Shown one piece after another: positions 50,794 through 59,563 of a DNA stretch of 64,000 nucleotides. A program made the position numbers and the translations under genes. The DNA is taken from contig NC_015145.1 of the NCBI RefSeq assembly GCF_000189535.1, forward strand, positions 3,100,001-3,164,000, given 5' to 3'. Within the stretch, counting starts at the first letter, position 1. Every line of letters starts with the position of its first letter. The DNA is from Pseudarthrobacter phenanthrenivorans Sphe3. GTDB lineage: Bacteria; Actinomycetota; Actinomycetes; Actinomycetales; Micrococcaceae. Under the pieces are notes generated by a model that made no database searches, was not told where the DNA came from, and was given only the letters and a program-made list of their open reading frames with translations.

Positions 50794-52065
50794 CTACTTT
50801 GCCCCCTCAAGGACCGGCTCAAGCGAACCCTGGGTGGAGTCGAGGATGGCCTTGGGCTCCTTGTCCTTCAGCTGCTCGAGCTGGGCGTTGAAGTCGGCCA
50901 GGACATCAGCCGCACCCTGTTGCAAGGGCGTGGTCTGGGCGTAATCCGCACCTGCCATGAAGGGTGCCAGGGCCGGGAAGGCCGCCGTCCACTCCTCACG
51001 GGCGGACTTGATGGACGGCATCACGCCGAAGGCCTCGGAGAACGCCAGCTGGTTCTCCTTGCTGGTCAACTGCTCCACGAGCTTCCGGGCGGCATCCTTG
51101 TTCTTGCTGTCCGCGGCGATGCCCCAGCAGTTGGTGAAGGTTAGGGTCCCCTTGCCGCCGGGCCCCTCAGGCAGTTCGGCCACCTGGTAGTTGACGTTGG
51201 GGTAATCCTTGTCCAGGGCGCCCTGGATCCAGTTGCCCTCGATCACCATGGCTGCCTGGCCCTTGCCAAAGGCCTCGCCACCCCAGCCTGCGCCCAGGTC
51301 GGAGCTGAACTTGGCTACGCCGTCGTTCATCATCTTCTTGACGAAGCCCAGAGCCGCAACGTTCTCTTCGCTGTTGGCAACCGCCTTGCCGTCCTTGGCC
51401 AGGCCGCCGCCGGCCTGCGCGAAGAAAGCTCCCACGCGCTGGTACTCCGGGCCGAAGGCCAGGCCCACGGTGCCGCCCTGGGTCAATTTGGCGGCTGCGG
51501 CTTCGAGCTGCTCCCAGGTCTTTGGCACATCAGCTTCGGTCAGCCCGGCCTGCTTCCACAGGTCCTGGTTGATGACCAGCCCCAGCGTGGAAAAGTCCTT
51601 GGGAGCACAGTAGAGCTTCCCGTCGTAGGTGAAGGCCTCGGTCAGGGCAGGATAGAAGTCGTCCTTGTTCGCAAGGTCATCCCCGTAGGGCTCGAGCGAG
51701 CCATTGCCCGCGTAGTTGGCCAGCTGGTCCGCTGAGACGTAGAAGACGTCTGCCGGTTTGCCGGAGGCGAAGCCCTGGCTGAGCTGCTGCGGAAGGTCGG
51801 AGGCGACGTAGACCGTGGCTTCGGTTCCGGCGCCGGCGGACCAGTCGGCCACAGCCGTTTTCACTGCGGTGGATTCCGCTTCGCCCGAGGAGGCAATGAG
51901 GATGTTCAGTGGGCCGCCGGCGTCCGGAGCGTCCGTGCCGTCTGTGCCGCCGGCGCTGAAGCCTGAGCCGCAGCCAACCAGCGCGAGGGTGGCCAGGGCA
52001 GTCACGGCGCCGGCCAGTATGCGGGATGCTTTCTGTTTTTGGGCAGGGTGTAGTGCAGTCATCAT
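50794..52065 (-). CDS. Carbohydrate ABC transporter substrate-binding lipoprotein
   Basis: A 423-residue binding protein with a lipoprotein signal (AVTALATLALVGCGSGFSAG, lipobox LVGC) and the family 1 extracellular sugar-binding fold: VADWSAGAGTEATVYVASDL, KPADVFYVSADQLANYAGNGS, AAFVINQDL-type and FGKGQAAMVIEGNWIQG. Ligand not deducible; a disaccharide or maltodextrin is likely given the downstream debranching enzyme. The ATG at 52065 has AAGGA seven bases upstream and is followed at once by a second ATG (MM). Confidence 0.88.
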   Translation of the reverse strand: MMTALHPAQKQKASRILAGAVTALATLALVGCGSGFSAGGTDGTDAPDAGGPLNILIASSGEAESTAVKTAVADWSAGAGTEATVYVASDLPQQLSQGFASGKPADVFYVSADQLANYAGNGSLEPYGDDLANKDDFYPALTEAFTYDGKLYCAPKDFSTLGLVINQDLWKQAGLTEADVPKTWEQLEAAAAKLTQGGTVGLAFGPEYQRVGAFFAQAGGGLAKDGKAVANSEENVAALGFVKKMMNDGVAKFSSDLGAGWGGEAFGKGQAAMVIEGNWIQGALDKDYPNVNYQVAELPEGPGGKGTLTFTNCWGIAADSKNKDAARKLVEQLTSKENQLAFSEAFGVMPSIKSAREEWTAAFPALAPFMAGADYAQTTPLQQGAADVLADFNAQLEQLKDKEPKAILDSTQGSLEPVLEGAK

Positions 52066-52104
52066 TGTCTGATCCTTAGTTGGGGGTTGTTGTGGCGGGA
52101 AAAG

Positions 52105-53133
52105 CTAGTGGTTGAACGGCTGGAGGTCCCGGAGTTCGAGCCGGGGGCGCAGCAGCACGTGCTGTGGTTCCGCCGTCGGGCTGTTCAGGTGGCCAAGCAG
52201 CAGCCGCATGACCTCGGCAGCTGCGGATTCCACGGGCTGCGACACGCTGGAAAGTCCGACGGCGGCGGCCACGGGGGTGTTGTCGAAGCCGACCACCGCC
52301 GAGGCCAGGGCCGGCTGGTCCGATTGCCGCAGGTAGGCGCTGGCGCCCAGGGCAAGGCTGTCGCTGGCGCAGACGAAGGCGGTGGCTCCCCTGGCCAGCA
52401 GGGTGGCTGCACCCGAGGAACCGCTGGCAGCGGTGTCTTCGCCTGCGTAGATGAGCGGTGCGGGGTCTTCCGTCCCGAAATGCTCCGTCATCGCCTCGAG
52501 CCACCCGGAGCGCCGGTCCCCGCCCACACCGGAACCGTTCGGCCAGCCGATGTAGCCGATCCTCCGGTGCCCGGCGGCAATGAGGTGTTCCGTGGCTTCG
52601 CGTGTCCCGCTGCGGCCGTCGACATCGACCCACGAATGCCCGGCGTCGGACACATCCCGGCCTGAATCCCAGGGCCGCCCGAATGCGACAAACGGAATAC
52701 CCCGCTGGGCAAGCCAGGCGGCCCGCTGGTCACCGTGGTGGGTGGCTGTGAGGATGAAGCCGTCCAGGTCCGCCTCGGTGACCAGTTCCTCGTAGCGGCT
52801 GATCTCCTCCTCGTCCGAGTCTGCACAGTAGAGGGTCACCCGGTAGCCGTGGCTGTGCGCAGCCTCGGTCAGTCCATACAGGAAGCCCGTCAGCACCGTA
52901 CCGCTGATGCCGTTGCCTGCCGGCTGCAGCCGCATGCCCACGTTTTTGGACACATGGTTGCGCAACTGGCGGGCAGCGGCGTTGGGCCGGTAGCCGCTTT
53001 CCTCGATGGCCCTGGCCACCCGGATGCGCGTCTCTTCCTTGACCCGGTGCGGGGCGTTCAACACATTGGAGATCGTCTGCCGGGAAACCCCGAGCTGGTT
53101 GGCGAGGTCCACAATAGTCACCCGTGACGCCAT
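52105..53133 (-). CDS. LacI-family transcriptional regulator
   Basis: A 342-residue repressor with the LacI HTH VTIVDLANQLGVSRQTISNVLN and hinge helix RPNAAARQLRN, then a periplasmic-binding-like effector domain (VTEADLDGFILTATHH; GYIGWPNGSG; AAVVGFDNTPVAAAVGLSSV). The ATG at 53133 has AAAGGAG eight bases upstream; the frame start at 53226 is upstream of the operator. It lies between the ABC genes and the debranching enzyme, with two operator-like palindromes in the divergent gap, so it likely represses the cassette in the absence of an oligosaccharide inducer. Confidence 0.88.
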   Translation of the reverse strand: MASRVTIVDLANQLGVSRQTISNVLNAPHRVKEETRIRVARAIEESGYRPNAAARQLRNHVSKNVGMRLQPAGNGISGTVLTGFLYGLTEAAHSHGYRVTLYCADSDEEEISRYEELVTEADLDGFILTATHHGDQRAAWLAQRGIPFVAFGRPWDSGRDVSDAGHSWVDVDGRSGTREATEHLIAAGHRRIGYIGWPNGSGVGGDRRSGWLEAMTEHFGTEDPAPLIYAGEDTAASGSSGAATLLARGATAFVCASDSLALGASAYLRQSDQPALASAVVGFDNTPVAAAVGLSSVSQPVESAAAEVMRLLLGHLNSPTAEPQHVLLRPRLELRDLQPFNH

Positions 53134-53228
53134 GGCCGATCTCCTTTGGGTTCTGTCCCCGGCTTCTTGGTCCTTGTGGGAAAGCGTGCCGGGGGATGTT
53201 GCAATCTCTGCTGATGTCATAAACAATA

Positions 53229-53294
53229 TGAACGTTCAAATCCCCTGTCAATCTTTTGCGCGTGCCTGCCGGTGAAAATTTTTGAACGATCAAA
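53229..53294. promoter_or_regulatory. Pair of LacI-type operators in the divergent gap
   Basis: TGAACGTTCA (53229-53238) is a perfect 10-bp palindrome, and TTTGAACGATCAAA (53281-53294) is a near-palindrome with the same TGAACG half. Centres are 54 bp apart, between the regulator gene and the debranching enzyme gene. Both share the central CG typical of LacI operators. Confidence 0.6.
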
Positions 53295-53330
53295 TTACAG
53301 GCCGCCTCCCACCCCTCCAGGAGCTTCCCC

Positions 53331-55298
53331 GTGACCCATCAGCCCTTCATGCACGATCTGTCCGGAGTCTTTGCCGCACCAGTGCAGGCCTGGTCCGAAG
53401 CGGACGGCCAGATCAGGGGCACCGAGGCCCAAGGCATCTACTGCTCCGATGAGCGCGTCATCTCCGCCGTCCTGCTGACCGTTGAGGGCGTGGAGCCCCG
53501 CTGGGTTTCGACCCAGACCCACGGGGCGGACACGGTGGGTTACCTGAGCTTCATCCGCACGGACCCCAGCGTCGCGGACCCGCTGGTGTCGCTGCGCCGG
53601 ACGCGTTCGGCGGACGGGGCCGGCGTCAGCGAGTCGATCGAGATCGTCTCCGCCCTGTCCAGCCCGGCTACGTTTGCCGTCGAGATCCGCATGACCGCCG
53701 ATAACACTCCCTTGGAAAAGATCAAGCAGGGGCAGTACGCGACGGACCTGCCGCAGGTCCGCACGGACGGATGGCAGTGGCGGGACGCACATACGCACCT
53801 GCAGCTGGCATTCACGGGCTCCCCCACTCTCCATGCGGACAAGGCCGAAGTCACCGCAACGTGGCTGGTCACAGTACCTGCCGGCGGCAGCACCGAGGTC
53901 TCCTGGCGCCTGGAAGCCCATGATTCTGCCGCTCCCATGATCGCGCCGCGCACTCGCGAGCTGGCAGTGCCGGAGCAGTCCGGGCCGGCGGAGGAGGCAC
54001 CACAGGACCACGGCAGTGCCGACATCGCCCGGTTGCTGCACCACGCCGTCAGCGACCTCAATGGCCTGCGGATGGCTGACCGGGAATCGCCGGATGACAC
54101 GTTCCTGGCCGCAGGTGCCCCCTGGTTCTTCACCATGTTTGGCCGTGATTCCCTGATTGCGGCCCGCATGCTGCTCCCCATCGACACCACGCTCGCGGCC
54201 GGCACCTTGCGCGCACTGGCCAAGCGCCAGGGCGTCCAGGCCGATACAGCCACCGCGGAACAGCCGGGCAAGATCCTCCACGAGGTCCGGCGCGTCACCA
54301 ATACCGTCACCCTGGACGGGAAGGTTTCCCTGCCGCCGGTCTACTACGGAACCATTGACGCCACGCCGCTGTGGATCATGCTCCTCCACGAGGCGTGGCA
54401 GGCAGGAATGCCGGAGGACGAGGTGCGGGACCTGATGCCGCATCTGGAACGCGCCTTGGGCTGGCTCCGGGAGCACGCCGATTCCGACGGTGACGGCTTC
54501 CTGGAATACCTGGATACAACGGGCCACGGGCTGGCCAACCAGGGCTGGAAAGACAGCGGTGACTCCATCCGCGCGCATGACGGCAACCTCGCTGAAGGAT
54601 CCATCGCCCTGTGCGAGGTCCAGGGCTACGCATACGCGGCAGCCCTCGCCGGCGCAGACCTGCTGGAAGCCTTCAGTGGCGCCGACGCTACTGCCGAGGC
54701 CGCCGAGTGGCGCGGGTACGCGGCCGCCATGAGTGACCGCTTCCGGGCCAGTTTCTGGTGCGAGGACGATCTCGGCCGGTACCCGGCAATCGCCCTAGAC
54801 GCAGCCAAGAACCCCGTGGACGGTGTGGCCAGCAACATGGGCCACCTGCTCGGGACCGGAATCCTGAACGCCGAGGAAACGGAAATCGTGGTCCGCCGGC
54901 TGATGGACCCATCCATGTACTCGGGGTACGGCATCCGGACCATCTCCACCAGCAACGCCGCCTACTGGCCCACCAGGTACCACGCCGGCTCCGTGTGGAC
55001 CCACGACAGCGCCATGATCCTCGGCGGCCTGTTGGCGGAAAGATATTTCGAGGAAGCGCGCAAGCTGGCGGGTGGGCTGCTCCGGGCCGCGCACGGATTC
55101 AACTGGCGCCTTCCGGAGTTGTTCGCCGGGCACGCCGCTGCGGATACCTGGCCGCCGGTTCCGTACCCTGCCTCCTGCCGGCCACAGGCGTGGGCTGCCG
55201 CTTCGGCCGTTCCGGTGGCCCAGGCGCTCGGCTACCTGGAGCCGGCAGCCCTCCGCGGCGGCCTCACGGTCATCGGGCTGGAAGCAGCCCCTGTGTAA
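53331..55298 (+). CDS. Glycogen debranching enzyme-like amylo-alpha-1,6-glucosidase domain protein
   Basis: A 655-residue protein with the GDE N-terminal (bis) domain (residues 1-200) and the (alpha/alpha)6 catalytic part: WFFTMFGRDSLIAARMLLP, TVTLDGKVSLPPVYYGTIDA, WKDSGDSIRAHDGNLAEG and PYPASCRPQAWAAASAVP near the C-terminus. It probably hydrolyses alpha-1,6 branches or alpha-glucosides inside the cell. The start is a GTG at 53331 with AGGAG eight bases upstream, 36 bp after the second LacI operator. It is the last cassette gene; the 32-bp repeat follows four bases after its stop. Confidence 0.85.
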   Translation: MTHQPFMHDLSGVFAAPVQAWSEADGQIRGTEAQGIYCSDERVISAVLLTVEGVEPRWVSTQTHGADTVGYLSFIRTDPSVADPLVSLRRTRSADGAGVSESIEIVSALSSPATFAVEIRMTADNTPLEKIKQGQYATDLPQVRTDGWQWRDAHTHLQLAFTGSPTLHADKAEVTATWLVTVPAGGSTEVSWRLEAHDSAAPMIAPRTRELAVPEQSGPAEEAPQDHGSADIARLLHHAVSDLNGLRMADRESPDDTFLAAGAPWFFTMFGRDSLIAARMLLPIDTTLAAGTLRALAKRQGVQADTATAEQPGKILHEVRRVTNTVTLDGKVSLPPVYYGTIDATPLWIMLLHEAWQAGMPEDEVRDLMPHLERALGWLREHADSDGDGFLEYLDTTGHGLANQGWKDSGDSIRAHDGNLAEGSIALCEVQGYAYAAALAGADLLEAFSGADATAEAAEWRGYAAAMSDRFRASFWCEDDLGRYPAIALDAAKNPVDGVASNMGHLLGTGILNAEETEIVVRRLMDPSMYSGYGIRTISTSNAAYWPTRYHAGSVWTHDSAMILGGLLAERYFEEARKLAGGLLRAAHGFNWRLPELFAGHAAADTWPPVPYPASCRPQAWAAASAVPVAQALGYLEPAALRGGLTVIGLEAAPV

Positions 55299-55301
55299 GC
55301 G

Positions 55302-55333
55302 CACGACGGCGGGACCCACCACAGCGGTAACGG
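55302..55333 (+). repeat. 32-bp direct repeat, right copy (cassette boundary)
   Basis: Matches 48785-48816 at 31 of 32 positions. It lies directly after the debranching enzyme stop codon. In another frame it still codes RRRDPPQR, the PAP2 tail, which shows it is a copy of that gene's 3' end rather than a fresh sequence. Confidence 0.8.
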
Positions 55334-55358
55334 CACCTTTGCGCCCTTTCCCACGTTG

Positions 55359-55820
55359 TCAGTCGTCCGCTTGCTTCAGCACGGGAACGGGCACGGGAAC
55401 CGGGACCACCGGTTCCTGCCCGCCGTAGACGAACTTCAAGTGGAAGGCGTACCGGACGAAGAACGCCACACCGAGGGTTCCGGCCTGCGCCACCGGACTC
55501 GCGATGCGGAAGAACTCCACAAGGACCCACAGCAGGGGAATCCTGGCCACGGCCTCAAGGGTGTTGAAGCTGAACGAGTGGAAGAACCGCTGGATCAGCG
55601 GCCGCCCGCGTTCGGCCAGGTCGGCGAACGCGAGCTTCTCCTGCATGAGGAAATTGGTGATGATGGTGGTTTCCGCGGCGACGATGGCGGCCGTGATGTA
55701 GTTGGTGCCAACGGCGATCAGGGCCGTCATGATGAGGATGTTCAGCAGCGCACCGAACGCCCCCACCATGGCGAAACGGGAAATCCTGGCCCTCAAGAGG
55801 ACCCGCGCCAGCCTGGTCAT
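55359..55820 (-). CDS. GtrA-family membrane protein
   Basis: A 153-residue protein with four helices in the GtrA layout: RFAMVGAFGALLNILIMTAL, AAIVAAETTIITNFLMQEKLAF (the invariant N in ITNF), FFHSFSFNTLEAVARIPLLW and GVAFFVRYAFHLKFVY. GtrA-like proteins move prenyl-linked sugars across the membrane. A Val-Pro tail (EPVVPVPVPVPV) is peculiar. The ATG overlaps the GT39-type gene stop by 4 bp (ATGA). It ends the oxidase-glycosyltransferase operon. Confidence 0.85.
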   Translation of the reverse strand: MTRLARVLLRARISRFAMVGAFGALLNILIMTALIAVGTNYITAAIVAAETTIITNFLMQEKLAFADLAERGRPLIQRFFHSFSFNTLEAVARIPLLWVLVEFFRIASPVAQAGTLGVAFFVRYAFHLKFVYGGQEPVVPVPVPVPVLKQADD

Positions 55821-57481
55821 CGGCGCTCACCTGCCATGGACGACGGCGACGCGCTGCTGAGCACTTCCCGCACCTTCCAGTCCCCGAAAGCAGCCACGAC
55901 GCGGGAGTTCTCCAACGCCCGCCCGGCGTTTTCCAGTTCGAGGTTCTTGATGTTCCGCGCTGTGGGCGGGCCTTCGATGATCCAGTCAATGCTTCGCCAG
56001 CCGGCAGGGTGGTGGACCTCGAAGTCGGAGTCCAGGTCCATTTTCTCCAGGGCCACCACTTTCCACGGGTCATGCCGTCCGTCCGCGTTCAGTTCGTGCC
56101 ACATGGAGTAGGGCACCAGGAGAACCTCGTCCTGGGGCAGGTTGTCCTTGGACCACTGAAGGGCGTTGTTCCAGTCCTTGTTCTCGTTGCTGACCAGCAG
56201 TGTGCGGTCCATGGCCAGCCACGGCGGCAGCAGCACCACGCTCAGGCCGAGCACCATGGTGGTGCCGGTGATGCCGAGAGCCACCAGGCGGGAGCCAAGG
56301 GTTGTCCGCTTCAACGCCGCAGCATGCCTGCCGCGGTACGGAATGTAAGGGAAAAGGCGGGACACCGTGCGCCAGGTCAGGTCGGCGGTGACCGCGATGG
56401 CCAGCACCAGGAAGGGGATGGCGGCAATGATGTACATGGCCGGCAGGTAGCCATGCCCGATTACCACAGGTGCTGAAAACAGCAGGAGCCCGGCGGGGAT
56501 CCAGCGGGTTTCGCGCCGGAGCAGGCAAACCAGTGCCCCTACGATGCCGCAGAGGATGACGAACTTGTCGTAGTACATCCACCCCATCACCAGCTCGTAC
56601 CGCCCGGACGTGGGGTCCAGGAGGCTGCCCGAGCCCGGCCGGGAAACGAACTGGTAGGCGACGGCGTCCTGCAGTGACACGTGCCCCGGCCCGGATATCA
56701 GCTCTCCCCGCAGGATTGCCAGCAGCGGGAAGAAGCCCAGCACCAGCCCGCCAACGGACAGGAATCCCACCACCGAGAAGAACCGCGTCTTCCAGTACGG
56801 GCGGTGCACGAGTGCCAGCAGCAGGGCGGGGCCGAAGATGGCCAGCGTCTCCTTGGACAGCACGGCAACGGCGAAGCAGACGCCCGCGCCCACGTGCTGC
56901 CAGAGTTTCAGCTGGGGCGAGAGAATCAGGTAGAACGCCAGGAGCAGCCAGGGTACGCCGACGTTGTCAATGAACACCTGCCGGCCCAGCACCAGGGACA
57001 GGGGCGACATGCAGTAGAGCAGCGCCGCCAGCACGGCAAACGGCAGGGCCAGCTGCAGCCGGCGGGCCAGCAGGAACACCAGCACAGTGCTGGCGATGAA
57101 AAAGACAGCCACCACGTAACGCATCTGCCCCACGTAGGGTTCGTCACCCTGGCCCAGCAGTCCCGGGAGCCAGGACAGGGCACTCAGCTGCAGCCAGCCC
57201 ACCGGCGGATGATCGTACCAGTAGGTGTAGGGGGCAAGGCTGCCGTTCAGCGCCGCCATGGCCTGGGCGGTGTAGGTGCCTTCGTCGTCCTGGTAAGCGG
57301 GGGCGTTGAGGATGTTCCAGCCGGATAGGGCCGCAGCCACCATGGCCACCAGGGCGCCGGCCTTCTGGTCCGGCACAAGGCTCCGGTAGAAGCTCCTGGC
57401 GCCAACAAGGAACCCCCTGGCGCGGGCCGGCAGGACAGGTGCTGCAAATGCTTTCCGGGTTGGTGCAAGGAGGGCGTTCAT
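55817..57481 (-). CDS. GT39/ArnT-type membrane glycosyltransferase
   Basis: A roughly 554-residue protein with about eleven helices and an early extracytoplasmic acidic motif QDDEGTYTAQAMAALNG, the DE signature of GT-C enzymes (dolichyl- or undecaprenyl-phosphate sugar donors), then YWYDHPPVGWLQL, typical of the ArnT/PMT group. A soluble C-terminal domain (WKVVALEKMDLDSDFEVHH) follows the helices. It probably transfers a sugar from a polyprenyl-phosphate carrier to a glycan or protein outside the membrane. The start ATG at 57481 overlaps the GT2 stop by 4 bp; a frame opening at 57838 is a shadow. Confidence 0.8.
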   Translation of the reverse strand: MNALLAPTRKAFAAPVLPARARGFLVGARSFYRSLVPDQKAGALVAMVAAALSGWNILNAPAYQDDEGTYTAQAMAALNGSLAPYTYWYDHPPVGWLQLSALSWLPGLLGQGDEPYVGQMRYVVAVFFIASTVLVFLLARRLQLALPFAVLAALLYCMSPLSLVLGRQVFIDNVGVPWLLLAFYLILSPQLKLWQHVGAGVCFAVAVLSKETLAIFGPALLLALVHRPYWKTRFFSVVGFLSVGGLVLGFFPLLAILRGELISGPGHVSLQDAVAYQFVSRPGSGSLLDPTSGRYELVMGWMYYDKFVILCGIVGALVCLLRRETRWIPAGLLLFSAPVVIGHGYLPAMYIIAAIPFLVLAIAVTADLTWRTVSRLFPYIPYRGRHAAALKRTTLGSRLVALGITGTTMVLGLSVVLLPPWLAMDRTLLVSNENKDWNNALQWSKDNLPQDEVLLVPYSMWHELNADGRHDPWKVVALEKMDLDSDFEVHHPAGWRSIDWIIEGPPTARNIKNLELENAGRALENSRVVAAFGDWKVREVLSSASPSSMAGERR

Positions 57482-58758
57482 GGCCGTGCCGCCAGGTAGC
57501 CGAGGTGGGAACCCGCATGCATCGTCTTTTCCCACCTGAAGTCGCTTTGCCGGAATTTGATGAGGGCGCGGAGCGCGGAGAAGGCGAGGAGGATCTGGTA
57601 GAACGGCGTTCCCAGGACCAGCCGGACGTAGTCGTACAGCCGGATCTTGTAGCCGTGGTCCCGGCCGAACTCCCGCAGCATGCAGATGTCGAAGGCGACG
57701 GCGGCGACCGCCGGGACCAGGGGAACGAACGTCAGGAGGGTAACGGGGACCGGGAACTTGCCAAAGAGGGCGGTGAGGATGCAGAGCGGGATGCACAGGC
57801 CGGCAAACGCCATGAAGTGCTGCTGCATGAGGGTCCACCAGGCGATGCTGCGCTGCTTCAGGGTGGGCAGCGCCTGCCAGTCACGCTTGGCGAACACCTG
57901 CATGAACCCCAGCGACCAGCGGGTCCGCTGCTTGACCAGGGAGCGGATGGAGTCCGGAGTCTCTTCCTTGGTGACCAGGTGCGGCGAGTAGGCGATGACG
58001 ATCTTCCGGTTCATCACCGAGAGCCGGACCCCAAGGTCGCAGTCTTCCGCGAGGCAGTTGTTGTCCCAGCCGTTGATGGAACTGAGGAGCTCGCGGCGGA
58101 CGAATACGGTGTTGCCGCCCAGCGGGATAAACCCTTGTTTCGCGTATGCATGCAAGCGGGAGCGGAACCACATGAAGTATTCCAGGCAGTTCCGCAGCGA
58201 GTACCAGGTGTCCCGGTAGTTAACCAGTTGCACGGCCCCCTGCACCACGTCGGCATTCTTGGCCACGAAGCAGGTGTCCACGTGCAGGAGCAGGTCCGGA
58301 GCGGCAATCGATTCCGCGTCAAAGACCCCCACCACGTCGTTGCGGCACATGGCCAGTGCGGTGTTGAGCTGGCGTGGTTTGTTCTTCACCGCCCCCTCGT
58401 CAACGCTGACCCGCACCATCTCCGGCCGCTCCGCGGCCAGCTTCCGGGCCACCGCCACCGTTTCGGGGTCGTCATGGCCCACCGAGATCACCACTTCGAC
58501 GTCGGGATGGTCCTGGTTGCACAGGTGGTCCAGCGTGCTGCGCATCACCATTTCACTTTCGTGCCGGCATGGCATGATCAGCGAAAAGGAGACCCCCGGC
58601 GCGGGAAGCAGGTCGGTGTAGGACGTGGCGGCCTGCGTCTTGGGATCCCACCAGGCATGGGTGGAGACATAGAGCGTGGACAGTGCGATCACGAAAAGCA
58701 CCGCTGAAATGCCGATGATGAGTACGCCGGTGATGACGGTGAGGATGGTGGTGAGCAT
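57478..58758 (-). CDS. Processive GT2 glycosyltransferase (cellulose synthase-like, CslA-like)
   Basis: A 426-residue membrane enzyme with two N-terminal helices, a GT2 domain and three C-terminal helices. Motifs in order: VSFSLIMPCRHESEMVM, GVFDAESIAAPD (D about 147, substrate/metal), EDCDLGVRLSV (about 238, acceptor), and KQRTRWSLGFMQV with the QxxRW motif (about 277) that marks processive beta-glycan synthases. There is no PilZ domain. It likely makes an extracellular polysaccharide with its glycosyltransferase partners. Neighbour relationship with a copper-radical oxidase recalls the cslA-glxA locus of Streptomyces. Confidence 0.86.
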   Translation of the reverse strand: MLTTILTVITGVLIIGISAVLFVIALSTLYVSTHAWWDPKTQAATSYTDLLPAPGVSFSLIMPCRHESEMVMRSTLDHLCNQDHPDVEVVISVGHDDPETVAVARKLAAERPEMVRVSVDEGAVKNKPRQLNTALAMCRNDVVGVFDAESIAAPDLLLHVDTCFVAKNADVVQGAVQLVNYRDTWYSLRNCLEYFMWFRSRLHAYAKQGFIPLGGNTVFVRRELLSSINGWDNNCLAEDCDLGVRLSVMNRKIVIAYSPHLVTKEETPDSIRSLVKQRTRWSLGFMQVFAKRDWQALPTLKQRSIAWWTLMQQHFMAFAGLCIPLCILTALFGKFPVPVTLLTFVPLVPAVAAVAFDICMLREFGRDHGYKIRLYDYVRLVLGTPFYQILLAFSALRALIKFRQSDFRWEKTMHAGSHLGYLAARP

Positions 58759-58815
58759 CTGAGGCCTGCTTCGTTAGCCGCGGAAACTGGGGTGCGGAAC
58801 CGGTTTTTGGGTGGA

Positions 58816-58849
58816 CTGAAGCGGAGCCGCTCGCGCGGCCCTGCTTCAG
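58816..58849 (-). promoter_or_regulatory. Hairpin in the gap between the Excalibur-type gene and the GT2 gene
   Basis: CTGAAGC (58816-58822) pairs with GCTTCAG (58843-58849), with an inner GCCGC/GCGGC stem (58826-58839). It sits in the only sizable gap of the operon (118 bp), as expected for an internal processing or attenuation site. Confidence 0.5.
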
Positions 58850-58876
58850 GAGGGGGGTAGGGGACTTCGTAAAGGG

Positions 58877-59563
58877 CTAGCGGTCGCCGGCCCCGCATGC
58901 CTTTCCGTCGCCGTTGGCGTCCAGCTTCTGGGGATCAGTTCCCGCCTGGCGAAGCGCCACTCCGTCCTCGAAGTACTGGCGGAGCTCGGTGCAGGACCAC
59001 CGGTGCTCCATGGCGCTGGGATTGCCGCCGGCCGCCTTCATGTCCTGGACATGGCTGGCCAGGCTCGGCGGGACTGCCGGTACGCATTGGCCGTTCTCGC
59101 CGTATTCCAGCAGGCACCCGCCGTAGCCGGTGGCGCCGCTTTCGAGTACCTGCGAGGGAAGGACCTTTTCCCGCAGCTGGGGCAGCGGAGCCTGCCGCGC
59201 CGGATTGGCTGCACCCACCGGGTGCTCGCGTCCTGCCGCGTCCTGCAGCGAGGTCTGTGGCCGGTTTGCCGGATCTTCCTCATCGACCTGGCCGGGCTGG
59301 GCGTTCCCGTTGCGCTGGGCACTGGCGTTGGCATTGCCGCCGGCCGCCGGCTGTTCCGGCGCGGAAGGGGGTCCCTCCGGGCCGGGCCGCTGCATACTGG
59401 CCAATTCAGCAGCATGGCCAGTACGGCTGACGGCGGCGTCCGACGAGGAGACGGTGGCCGAGTGGTAGGACAGTGCCAGCAGGGCTGTCAGGCCCAGTGT
59501 GATCACGCTGTTGCGCGCCCACCGGACCGTCCTGCCATGCAGGGGACGGCGGGGTTCGGTCAT
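58877..59563 (-). CDS. Secreted Excalibur-type (calcium-binding) protein
   Basis: A 228-residue protein with an N-terminal membrane/signal helix (NSVITLGLTALLALSYHSATV), a Pro/Asn/Gln-rich linker of about 75 residues, and a C-terminal domain with three conserved Cys. The C-terminus DPQKLDANGDGKACGAGDR matches the Excalibur calcium-binding motif DxDxDGxxC, though the usual final Glu is replaced by Gly. The ATG at 59563 overlaps the oxidase stop by 4 bp (ATGA), so it is co-translated with the copper oxidase. A cell-surface or wall-associated role is likely (inference). Confidence 0.7.
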   Translation of the reverse strand: MTEPRRPLHGRTVRWARNSVITLGLTALLALSYHSATVSSSDAAVSRTGHAAELASMQRPGPEGPPSAPEQPAAGGNANASAQRNGNAQPGQVDEEDPANRPQTSLQDAAGREHPVGAANPARQAPLPQLREKVLPSQVLESGATGYGGCLLEYGENGQCVPAVPPSLASHVQDMKAAGGNPSAMEHRWSCTELRQYFEDGVALRQAGTDPQKLDANGDGKACGAGDR

